64,000 nt of DNA from Cucurbitaria berberidis CBS 394.84 (taxonomy: Eukaryota; Ascomycota; Dothideomycetes; Pleosporales; Cucurbitariaceae). A program made the translations under genes and the position numbers. The notes below the pieces were generated by a model that saw only the letters and a program-made list of their open reading frames with translations, was not told the DNA's origin and made no database searches. The DNA lies in the NCBI RefSeq assembly GCF_010015615.1, contig NW_024468935.1, positions 2,157,935 through 2,221,934 of the forward strand, in the 5' to 3' direction. Below, one piece after another: positions 23,887 to 32,852 of this stretch (positions within the stretch are counted from its first letter, which is position 1; every line of letters begins with the position of its first letter).

Positions 23887-24573
23887 CTAACTCCCGCCTT
23901 TGTCGCCCCTCAGATACTCCGAGAGATCAAGATCCAGACCTTGCTTCCCCATGTCTTCCACAAAACGTTTCTTGAAGTGTGGACGCTCGTTGAGGAACTT
24001 CTGCCACGCTTCATCAGACGTGTCGATGACAGCAGCATCCCGATTCCATTTCTGCATGAAGAAGTCATAGACGGAAGTAAACAGACGACACTCGTCCTCG
24101 CAAGCGTATTCCACCAGCGCTGGATGAAGGCCATGTCGCTGCTCGTGGACAAGACGGAATATCTATTTCATGGCGTAGTCGTGGAACTGCGATGCTTGGA
24201 GGTAGCAAGCCATCTTGTACGCGAAGAACACTGCTTTGATTTTCCACTCCGGATCGTTCGTCTTCGGTTCTTCCTTGTATCCCGCCTTAATCCTCCAAGG
24301 CTCGATGAAAGTGTCGTCTTCGACGTACGACTTTAACTGAGTTGTACCCCAATCCGTCGGTAGACCCTGATCCCGCCAGCTCCCAATGAAAATGAACTCG
24401 ATCAATAGTTAGAAGGCGCCCAGGCTTTTGTAACAAGCGTGGTCTTCCTCAGCGGAATCGTCGCATCCGTCGAAGATGGTCGTGTGGTTTAGAAGGAGGT
24501 GCTCGGGTATCTTGTAGTGACAAATACCGTCGTGCAGGACGATTAATGGCGATGAAGCCTCGGTGCCCAAGCT
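23887..24573 (-). pseudogene. BTB/POZ-domain protein pseudogene with two in-frame stops
   Basis: One continuous minus-strand frame from about 24573 to the stop at 23887 reads like a fungal BTB protein: SSPLIVLHDGICHYKIPEHLL at the start, then a region ending in the typical LLIEFIFIGSW, YKMACYLQASQFHDYAMK, and a C-terminal part RPHFKKRFVEDMGK. Two stop codons interrupt it: TAA at 24409-24411 and TAG at 24163-24165. All pieces are in the same frame, so only base substitutions are needed to explain the breaks, as by repeat-induced or ordinary point mutation. No good start codon is seen upstream. An intron explanation for both stops is possible but I find no convincing splice pair. Confidence 0.65.
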
Positions 24574-24930
24574 GCTCAGATGTCAGTTCCAACTATTACT
24601 GTGAGTAGGTGCCGCTCGATGTACAAGTCAAGACTGCCTTGCGGCTTATCGTAGAGGTTGACCTGTTCGTTCCTTGGCTGAAGCTGCGAGTTGAGGTGGT
24701 TGAGAGAGTTGATCGAGACAAGGCCTGCGAAGGTTCCATGTGGTATTCTACGAGGAGGGCTGTAGCTTGTTTGGTATAAGCAAGTGGCTTTCGCTTCCAC
24801 CTTTATGGTTCATATTCACGCGGGAACTCAAATGACACAGTCATCTGTTCCATTTAATAGCTATTTTCTGAATGAGGAGAGTATAGAGAAGCAAATGCAT
24901 GCACAAGAATGTTTCCTAGTCGCTCATAGT
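24574..24930. other. Spacer upstream of the BTB pseudogene
   Basis: A minus-strand frame of 74 residues (24576-24800) may be a relic of the first exon of the BTB pseudogene, but it has no recognisable motif. Nothing else is seen. Confidence 0.35.
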
Positions 24931-26250
24931 CTAGATGCTACCCCAACCCTCCGGTCCGCTCTCCCAACTATCCTCCCTGAAAATCAAACATCTCTTCGTT
25001 CCACCCTCCTCCGTCCAAGCCCTGAACATGCCACCGCAGTTAAAATCAAAAACAACCTCCGCCTTCTTCCCCACTAGTTCAATACCAATCAGCCCGCCAA
25101 CACCTTCATGCGTCTTACCCCACCGATCGCCGGCGGACTTCTGAAGCTCGCCGCCTGGACCGGCCATCCATGATGTTGCTGTTGAGAGAGGGGTGGAGGT
25201 GAAGCGGGATTTTGCGGCCGTGGTGCGAGCTGCGCACAGGCGGATGAAGGTGTCGCCGTTGCCAGTGCCAGATAGGCCTACTGCGTGGCGAGTTGAAGTA
25301 GGCTTCTCCATGGATTGAGTTTGTGATTCGTATGTAGCTGATGCCGGCCTTGAATTGAAAGAAGGCAGACAATCACCGACAAGACCCCCTATGTCGCCTC
25401 TTGATAGCTTGTCGACGGGCGAGGTTGCTAAGGAAGGCTGGTAAAGCATCTGTGTTTTGTGAAGCGCCTGTTCCTCAAGATAACTCCATTCCTCTGCCCA
25501 GTATCCCGTACCCATAGTCGGCGTATCTCCCACGCGTCCAGGGACTTTATTAGTCAACCCGCCCGTAGACGTAGCAGTGCAGATCGTACCAAAACTGTCC
25601 AACACAACAGCTCCACACGTTCCAAGCGAGATATAATTCTCCTTCTCCCAATCACTCGTCTCATCCATCGCCAGTCCCCGCTCTTCCTGCTTCTTCTCTT
25701 CCGCGAGCCCTCGTTTATGCTCATCCCACTTGTTCTGCGTGAAAAAGTACTCCTGCCCCACAATCTCCAGACCCCATTCTTGCGCAAGGCTTTCGACAAA
25801 CTCACCACTATATTGGCAATGATCCTTTGCGCCGCCGCCATCTTCGTCTTCTCCTCGTATCAACAGCTCACGCGCCAGCTTGATGGGGTTCTTGACGTGC
25901 TTCAGCATCATGCAGCCTACCCCTCGCTTCTTGTACCCATTGGATACCATGATGCTGCATTCGAGTTCATTCCTGCCTTCGCGGGTGAAGACGGCGCCTT
26001 TGCCGGAATTGTATAGCGGATCGTTTTCTAGCTGCGTCACGGCGTAGGTGGCTACGTCCAGGGCTGTCATACCAGGCACGGCGAGGAGATCTGCTGATTG
26101 CGCGAGGATCCTATTGAGAGAGGCTTGATAATCATTGTAGCGGTCTCGGGGTATGGTGGCTTTTGTGAGGTTTCCTGCACCGCCGTGGATGACGATTCGT
26201 GGTGTGATGGGCGCACCAGGAGGAGCTGCGGGCTTGTACTCCTTAGACAT
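24931..26250 (-). CDS. Ntn-hydrolase asparaginase (plant-type/taspase-like family)
   Basis: A single exon of 439 residues begins at the ATG at 26250; the frame is open further upstream but only from a GTG, so I chose the ATG. Near the N-terminus IVIHGGAGN is the family's first motif, then NDPLYNSGKGAVFTREG. The self-cleavage nucleophile is Thr211 in SLGTCGAVVLD, followed by TATSTGG, and later GTGNGDTFIRL. The enzyme is made as a precursor that cuts itself before this Thr to give alpha and beta chains, and hydrolyses L-asparagine or isoaspartyl peptides. It is longer than the bacterial and plant enzymes (about 320), with charged insertions around residues 130-205, as in other fungal members. 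There is no signal peptide. Confidence 0.9.
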   Translation of the reverse strand: MSKEYKPAAPPGAPITPRIVIHGGAGNLTKATIPRDRYNDYQASLNRILAQSADLLAVPGMTALDVATYAVTQLENDPLYNSGKGAVFTREGRNELECSIMVSNGYKKRGVGCMMLKHVKNPIKLARELLIRGEDEDGGGAKDHCQYSGEFVESLAQEWGLEIVGQEYFFTQNKWDEHKRGLAEEKKQEERGLAMDETSDWEKENYISLGTCGAVVLDSFGTICTATSTGGLTNKVPGRVGDTPTMGTGYWAEEWSYLEEQALHKTQMLYQPSLATSPVDKLSRGDIGGLVGDCLPSFNSRPASATYESQTQSMEKPTSTRHAVGLSGTGNGDTFIRLCAARTTAAKSRFTSTPLSTATSWMAGPGGELQKSAGDRWGKTHEGVGGLIGIELVGKKAEVVFDFNCGGMFRAWTEEGGTKRCLIFREDSWESGPEGWGSI

Positions 26251-26640
26251 GGTGATTGCCACAGGTTTCAACTTTCTTAAGATCAAGCTGACGTCCCTCC
26301 TCTTTGGTGTTTTGTGCACTGTGATAGGCGAGCAATATCCGGGGATTTCAGGTGGGATAGTGCTCAACAAGACAGACACGACTTCATACCATTAGACTGC
26401 AAATGATACCAAGTCAGGAGTGATGATGCATTAAGATGAAGTTTTTGGGAGCTTGAGACATACCACGGCGGGAAGTTGAAGATACGGAGTCGAGGGCGTG
26501 TCTACGGATTGCCCAGGTGTCCTTCAGCCGCTAGCGTGAATTTGGATTAGGCATTAGCCCCACCTTCCGCCTTACGTTCAAAGGTTACAGTAAGAACAAC
26601 ACCATAAGGTGTATCTAACGGCTTCCGAAGACGAAGACCT

Positions 26641-26723
26641 CCAACGGAAAGCAAGCGGGCGGAAAGTGAGCGGGCGGAAAGCGAGAGGGCGGAGGGCGCA
26701 GGGCGGAGGGCGCAGGGCGCAAC
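26641..26723. repeat. GC-rich minisatellite
   Basis: Tandem variants of a 12-14 bp unit (gagcgggcggaaa) pass into a shorter unit (gggcggagggcgca) without a break. It stands out from AT-rich surroundings. Confidence 0.75.
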
Positions 26724-26814
26724 GAACATGGGGTTCTCGTGGAGGAAGTTCTGTGATAGCAATTTGGTGGTAGCGATTGCTCGGTGCCGGTATATAAGAC
26801 ATCACAGTCTCGAC

Positions 26815-26885
26815 CCTAGCTGGGCTATCGCTGGTTCTGTGAGTGTACTTTGGATGCGGAGACGGTTGTGATTACACTAATTCTT
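26815..26885 (+). mobile_element. Terminal-repeat-like segment of dispersed element family B
   Basis: This 70-bp segment (core gctatcgctggttctgtg ... tgcggaga...gtgattac) matches the reverse complement of 42863-42935 at roughly four bases in five, mostly with C/T and G/A differences. Its inner part recurs at about 27810-27845. The pattern fits terminal repeats of a DNA transposon or MITE, mutated in a RIP-like way. Confidence 0.5.
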
Positions 26886-27440
26886 CTAGGATAGGCTGTT
26901 AAGACGGTCGTTAACTATAGTTTTAACCCTTATTATTGTTCTCCTATAGTACTAACTATCAACCTTCTAATATCGATGAATACTATTGACTAATGAGTCT
27001 AATGCGATCCGTGGTTGTATCTGCGATGAGTTACTCGCTCTTAAGGCATGTATAAAGTGCTCTGCTCCGTATTCTCCATTCTATCTACTATACTATACGA
27101 TGGCACAACAAATTCCTTTCGTCCTCGCCCACCCTCGCATAATCCTTTCAGAACCACCTTGGTCAATTCCTCAGGGGCCTTCTCTCGATGATTACGTGGT
27201 AGGGAGCAGTCTCGAAGTATTACTCTTCACCACACAAGATCTCGCAACGCTTTCTAAATAGCAACAGTTTTCGACGCAACGGTACTCAACTTATTCGACG
27301 CAATAGTACTTAAGGATAAAGCCTGTTTCCTGTGCTGCGGCCTACAGAGGGTTAGTTTGTCAATACCTACTAACTATACCTCGCTGACTGTCGCGTAGAT
27401 GCCGTGTATCCGCTATCAATCGTCAACAAGGTAGACCTTG

Positions 27441-27663
27441 ACCACCCAAATGCTGCGACTATAGAACACAGGAAGAAAGCCGGCATCAATAACAAGCAGT
27501 AAAGGCTGAAGCTACTGGAGGTGTTATAGCTATTCATAGCCTATATTAACCCTCTATGACGTAGGCCATAAACAGCTTTAACACCTCTGGTAGCTTCAGC
27601 TTTGCTGCTTGTTGTTGATGCCGGCTTTCTTCCTGTGCTCTATGGTCGCAGCATTTGGGTGGT
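27441..27663. repeat. Long imperfect inverted repeat (hairpin), arms about 90 bp
   Basis: Positions 27441-27533 are the reverse complement of 27573-27663 with few mismatches (both arms start or end with the ccacccaaatgctgcgac motif). The 40-bp centre is itself partly self-complementary. The two arms carry the same coding remnant in opposite directions, so this looks like two copies of one element inserted head to head, or a foldback element. Confidence 0.8.
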
Positions 27664-27859
27664 TACTACCTACATTCACATCATCGAAGGCAAAAATTTG
27701 ATACTTTGTACCAATTGGGAGAACGATGATGAGGGTTGATATTGTGGTTGACTGTTGGTGGCTTAAAAAAGCGCCTACGACCCAGGCTATTGCGCAATCG
27801 TCAATCTGCGGAGGTACTTTGAGTGCGGAGATGTTTGTGATTACGTTTTCTCGAGCCAC
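27596..27859 (-). pseudogene. Coding remnant of a mobile element (family B)
   Basis: An 87-codon minus-strand frame includes STLIIVLPIGTKYQIFAFDD. A related DNA segment (same caattgggagaacgatgatgag core) lies at 39427-39500, where the frame also reads NLIIVLPIGTN before a stop. I do not recognise the protein; repetition beside terminal-repeat-like sequence is why I link it to an element. Confidence 0.45.
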
Positions 27860-28219
27860 CTTTGGTCGAGCTAATTAATAAGTAGCCCTAGAAGTGTTTC
27901 GGTACTACTGGCACACTTGAGATCCATACACGTGATTAACACACCAATTCGGAAATCGCGTCGCATGCGGAGGATGATGAACATATGCTTTCCCCACCTG
28001 CTGTAGGAATTCAACCTTCTATATCCACCTTGTTCCAGCACGTGTTTAGTTCAACCCCAGGTGACCATGGTCTACCCATCAGTCAGTACAGAGCATACGG
28101 CGCCTCTTTGAGAGCATCCTCGTGGACGAGACCGGTGACCAGAATGTTTCAACGACCACGCAACAACAAACTATGTAAGTTAGCTCAATATAAACATATA
28201 AAAGAGCAGGATAACTACT

Positions 28220-31200
28220 TTACTGGAATACCCTCTCAACGGCCCTACGCACTGCAAGTCTCCACTTCTTCTTCTCCTTACTACCGCGAACCTCTGGCAC
28301 AACTGGTTCTGCTATCTGCTCCAAGTCGTCTTCCTCACTGCTGTAAACCTCAGGTATAACTGGTTCTGCTACCTGCTCCAACTCATCTTCCTCGCTGTTT
28401 TGAACCTCAGGTGTAACGGATTCTGCTATCTGTTCTGACCAATCTTCAGTACTGCCGTGAGCCTTAGATGTAAGTAGTTCTGCTAGCACTGCCCACCCAT
28501 CTTCCTTTCCCTGTTGAGAGTGTGGTAGCCTATCTAGGCAAGCCTCAAGCTCTTGACAATTGTCATGAGAGGGGCCGAAAAGAACCTGATAGCCAACAAG
28601 AACGCTTGAGTACATCGCTCGAGCCCTCTCATTCTCGCCCCGTATTTTGTAGAGAACGGCCATGTTGTTTAAGGCATCAAGAGCTGGCTGATATGTTTGT
28701 AAAGTTGTGTGATCGAGCACCCGCTGATACCCTTGCAGCGCCCGCTTGTACATCTGCTCTGCTTTGTCTAGTTTGCCTTGTCTCTTATAGAGGACACCTA
28801 GGTTATTAACTGTCTCTAGTGTTGAATATTGCTTAGGTCCGAGTGCCTCCTCGCACCCTTGCAGCGCCTGTATATACATCTGCTCTGCTTTGTCTAGTTT
28901 GCCTTGTTCCATGTAGACATTACCCAGGTTGTTGATCGTGGCTGGCATTGACGTGTGTTCAGATCCAGGTTCCCTGTTCCCTTGCAGCGCCCGCTTGTAC
29001 ATCTGCTCTGCTTTATCTAGTTTGCCTTGTCTCATATAGAGGACACCTAGGTTATTAACTGTCTCTAGTATTGAATAGTGCTTAGGTCTGAGTGCCTCCT
29101 CGTACCCTTGCAGCGCCCGCATATACATCTGCTCTGCTTTATCTACTTTGCCTTGAATGCTGTAGACATTGCCCAGGTTGGTGGTCGTGACTAGTATTAA
29201 CGTGTGGTCAGGTGCGAGTTGCTCGCATTCTCGCAGCACCCATTTGTACATCTGCTCTGCCTCGCCTAGCTTGCCTTGGTCTTTGTAGAGAATCCCCAAG
29301 TTGTGGGCAGCTTGAAGTACAGATAGCTCCTCGTCCTTTTCCACATCCTCGGCGTGACCATCGTTATCTGCAAAACGCCGCTTTGTCTTGCCTTCTACCA
29401 CCCATTTGGAGCACACTTGTGCATGGGGATGGAGCCGTCGCTGTATGGCCATGTCTTCCCTAGATGGGCCCATTGGCACAGCATACCCGACTGTAATTAC
29501 CGCCAGTCGAGTAATTTCTACCGCAAAGCACTTGCCCTGGGAGTGGTATGCCCATTGGTGAACAACTGGGTGCGTCGCATAGCTTGCCGTCTCTTCTACC
29601 TTTTCGATTAACGAGTACTTAAGCAGTAGCTTCATTGCCCGGCTGAACTCGAGCTCGCTTGATGCAATCCCTCCAATCCACTCTGATAGCATCCTGGAGG
29701 CCACTGTAGATTTCTGGTCTGCTGCTGCGATCAGGCCATACCACAAATCCTTGTTATCGAGAAACGACCACAGGAGGAGAAGGTTGGCTGTAGCTTCGTG
29801 CTCGCGGCGAATTGTCTGGTACGAGATGGCCCACGTCTTCCACACGCTTCTGGGGTAGTCTTGGAGTGGCGCATCGTCCGACTCCATTAGCTCGCTCCAC
29901 TGCTGCTCGTAGAACCTCAAGTAGGCCGTCAGCCCCACTCCACTCTGCTGTAGATACGCGCCCGCTTGTGCGATTGCGAGTGGCAGGCCGTCCAGCTTTT
30001 CAAGAAGGCACTTGATCTCAGTCGTGTCTTTAGTCGTGTCAGCGTGCATCAAAACGTTCAACTGCTCAGCTCACCGTGCTTCCCCTTATACCAGCTCTCC
30101 AAGATTGCCTGGGCCTGTTTGTGGTCCACTTTGGTCAGCGGCTGCGACTCCCCCAACTGCTGCAGCTTCGCCAGTCGGGTCGTCACGAGAACAGAGCCAT
30201 GGTCCGCGCCTGAGAGGTAGTCCTTCACATTGTACGCATCAGGGTCGTCGCTACCCCGTGGATCGTATTCTCTGTCGACGTTGTCAAAGATGAGCAGCCA
30301 GACGGTGTTGTCCGGCCGCGCAAGCCAGTCCATGATGCCTTTGACGACTGCATTCACATCGGCCTCGCTGTTTGCTTTCCTGCTCGTCTCAGGGATCTGA
30401 CCTGAAGGGATCCTGCTCGCGTGGCTGACGATGCTGCGTTTTAGGTTGTCCTCGCTGCTCCCGTCTAGCCAGAACACTGAGCTAAACTGCCGGTGGTATT
30501 GACGCGCAAACGCAACCGCTAGTTGCGTCTTACCTATGCCGCCGAGGCCATGCAGCACGTGGATCTTCTGCCGGCAGCTCTGTCCTCGTCCGGGAAGGAG
30601 CACTCGTTCGAGACCCTCCATCTCTTTCGGTCGGTCTACAAAGTGGCTCACCGTTGGGACTCCCTCTAGGCTGAAGTTGATATGATATTCGCCAAAATCT
30701 GCACACTGCTTAGCTACGCGACCTACAAACATTGTGTTGAACTAACAGGCTCTCCCCGCGATGCTGCCGGCACATGCCTGCATCTGCCTATACACCTCCT
30801 CACTCCCAATGTACTTTCGTGTGGCTGCCGCCATCTCCTTGACCTTCTTCGACTCTTCCAGCCCGATGTCCTCTAGCCCACGCACTACGTTGAACCGGTA
30901 GTACCGACCAGTATCGGCAAGCAGCGATTTCTCACGCCGGAACCTCTCTGCTGTCTGCTCTGTCTCCGTCGCGATCGCGATCAACGTCTCGGCAATGTGG
31001 AAGACGTCATCCTTGAACGGCTTGAGAGAAGGCACACCCGTCCCGATCGAGACCAAGCACTTGACCTTACCCTCCAGTGGCCCTGGTCCCCACACCAGCT
31101 GCGCTTGGTCCCACAGCTCTCGTACTGGATTGTTCGCTCCCGTCGCGCCGTCTACAAACTTCTCATCAAATCTTCCCACTGCGATCGGGTCAAAGAAGGA

Positions 31201-31823
31201 CGAGGCAGCTGAGGTGGCCCGACAAGCCTCCCACATCTTCACACTGTTCAAAAGGTCGCTGTTTCCGCGTGGCGTCCGATAGCTTGTGAGGCAAACGGTT
31301 TCGCTGGTCTCTTTGCTTGTCGCGCACACGAATCTAAAGCAGTCAGCCAATACTACTAAGGACACAGTCAACCTACACCCTGCAGCCCGCTTCTGGTGCG
31401 TCTTTGAGTAGCGTGTCTTCTGAAAGGCCTTGTTGTTGGACGACCTCTCTCACAGCTCGTGCCAGCTCCTCTGAGTCGAAGCGGCCCTGAACCTTGCCCC
31501 TGACCGTCACCCGGTGTCTCGTCTTGCGGAACACCCGGTCTGAGAGCGTCAGGTAAGCGGCGATGCTGTCAGCCACGCTCATCCTCAGCCGGCCGAGCAT
31601 GATGGCGATCAGCCTAGTTGGTCAGCACCCATTCTTTATGACCTCTGCCTAGAGCTACTCACCCCCCAGTGCTCGTACCCCCGATCATGTCAAAGTATTC
31701 GCACGGCTTCGGCGGCGCGTCCGGATTGACAGCCTCCATGAGCTGCTCGAGGATCATCAGGGCTGACAGGCCACGAACGCCGCCGCCGTCGAGAGCGAGT
31801 AGACGGAGCTCGTCGACGGCCAT
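28220..31823 (-). CDS. NLR protein: patatin-like phospholipase, NB-ARC, TPR (PLP-1 type)
   Basis: Five exons on the minus strand (31823-31663, 31613-31377, 31333-30747, 30698-30075, 30027-28220) give 1138 residues. The introns are 49, 43, 48 and 47 bp, all GT...AG and in phase. The patatin domain has oxyanion motif DGGGVRG (12-18), nucleophile elbow GTSTG (Ser51, split by intron 1 just after it) and the catalytic Asp of DGATG (about 194). The NB-ARC domain has Walker A GLGGIGKT (379-386), LLIFDNVD and GSVLVTTR. Five or more 42-residue TPRs lie at about 770-1020, then three 19-residue acidic repeats and a basic end. This is the domain order of Neurospora PLP-1, an NLR whose phospholipase triggers cell death when it senses a non-self SEC-9 SNARE. 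I infer an immune or allorecognition role. Intron 3 removes an in-frame TAG (30742-30744). If it is kept, the frame splits into a patatin-only protein and an NB-ARC-TPR protein. Confidence 0.88.
28733..29290 (-). repeat. 126-bp tandem TPR array with a 252-bp higher-order unit
   Basis: Inside the NLR gene, 126-bp units (42 codons) repeat, marked by a shared gtacatctgctctgcttt core. Alternate units resemble each other most: two stretches 252 bp apart (about 28770-28860 and 29022-29112) differ at only a handful of bases. This points to recent duplication of a two-TPR block. Confidence 0.85.
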
Positions 31824-32329
31824 CACGGGTAGTTGGTTCAGGTTAGTATGGATTGTAAGAGAGATGGCAGCGCACGAGCTGGGAGGAAGGCGTAGTATTT
31901 GCATCACCCCATGGCGGTCATACAGCGCAGCAGCAGGGAGCCAGACGCAGCCTTGCCGCTGCGAGTGGCCAGCAGTACGAGCAGCAGCACATCTGTTTGG
32001 GAGGGGGAGGCGAAGCTGGCTCGACATTGGCTCAGCTGGAAAATCCCTGGCCACATTTTGGCTTATTAGCCGCCGAACCCAGCAAGCATACTCTATAGAT
32101 CTTTCATAGTTAGTTTACTGGTGTTCTATTAGACGATGTATAGATGCTTCGCAGTCTTATGACAGATCTTTACACCAAAATTAGTTTCTCTCTTCTTGAA
32201 CATCACTATCCCATTTTACGGTCAAACGCCGAATGAAAGCCACTAAGGTCGCAGGCTCGGTTGAAGGATCTATGTCAGCTTTGCTTTTCGCGTGTTCCTT
32301 CCGTCGACCAATACAGATGAAGTGGGGAA

Positions 32330-32512
32330 TTGGGGGCCAAATATCGTGTTACTCCGCACTTGAAGGTGGAGCACAATGATGCGGACCAGGAACAAGAACA
32401 CGAGAAGATAGTGTATTTGCAAGCTACTATCAGTATCGGACTTGTCGCTGCTCTGCGAACACGGATGGATTTGGAGAGCTTCGTTATTGTGATGTTGAAG
32501 AAAGAGAGTTAG
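32330..32512 (+). pseudogene. 3' fragment of a HET-gene paralogue
   Basis: A short open frame reads VYLQATISIGLVAALRTRMDL. It aligns with the C-terminus of the intact HET gene (RHVQATISIRRVANLQTPMDL, near 34640-34690). The fragment keeps the same strand and ends at a stop codon at a similar point. It is therefore the leftover tail of a second, mostly deleted copy of the HET gene. Confidence 0.75.
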
Positions 32513-32730
32513 TGCGCGTTGTCCGTCATTTGTCATTACAGCTAGTGTCAACTTAATTAGCCGGCACGCCCCCACCTTCTACTTCCGCTCCCGCATTACT
32601 CCTCCACGTGGCTCAGGACTCCCCACAGTCCACCAAGATACGACCAGCATTGTCGTTGAGATGGTATAGACAATATTATTGATATTTGAGACTACCCTCA
32701 GCAGCCAACCTTGGAACGACATATCCTAGG

Positions 32731-32830
32731 AATTTACAGAAAGTTCTCCGAGCTTTACAACTTTTTCTTCTCACATCCTAGAACTCTGAGAGAGTTTCCA
32801 TCAGCCTGGTCACGACTCTTTGCTGCAATG
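32731..32830 (+). repeat. Dispersed repeat family A, longest copy
   Basis: This shares the ctccgagctttacaact core with the 18.7 and 45.1 kb copies. One frame is open and reads FSELYNFFFSHPRTLREFPS, ending shortly before the HET start codon. It may be a relic of a coding exon rather than a transposon. Confidence 0.55.
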
Positions 32831-32852
32831 CTACTACAGAGTAGACTGAGCC

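Larger units (their letters stand above)
26251..28219. other. Gene-free stretch with transposon remnants, minisatellite and hairpin
   Basis: No intact gene. The stretch holds a GC-rich minisatellite (26641-26723), a terminal-repeat-like segment (about 26815-26885), an AT-rich part at about 26890-27060, a long inverted repeat (27441-27663) and a coding remnant (27596-27859, minus). All are listed separately. Confidence 0.6.
31824..32852. other. Region between divergent NLR and HET genes
   Basis: About 1 kb separates divergently transcribed genes (NLR start at 31823 on minus, HET start at 32853 on plus), so it holds both promoters. Within it lie a HET 3' fragment (32330-32512) and a copy of repeat family A (32731-32830). 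Confidence 0.6.

Noticed and set aside
24913..26016. Plus-strand frames inside the asparaginase gene
   Set aside because: They are antisense shadows; the minus strand has HGGAG, GTCG and STGG motifs.
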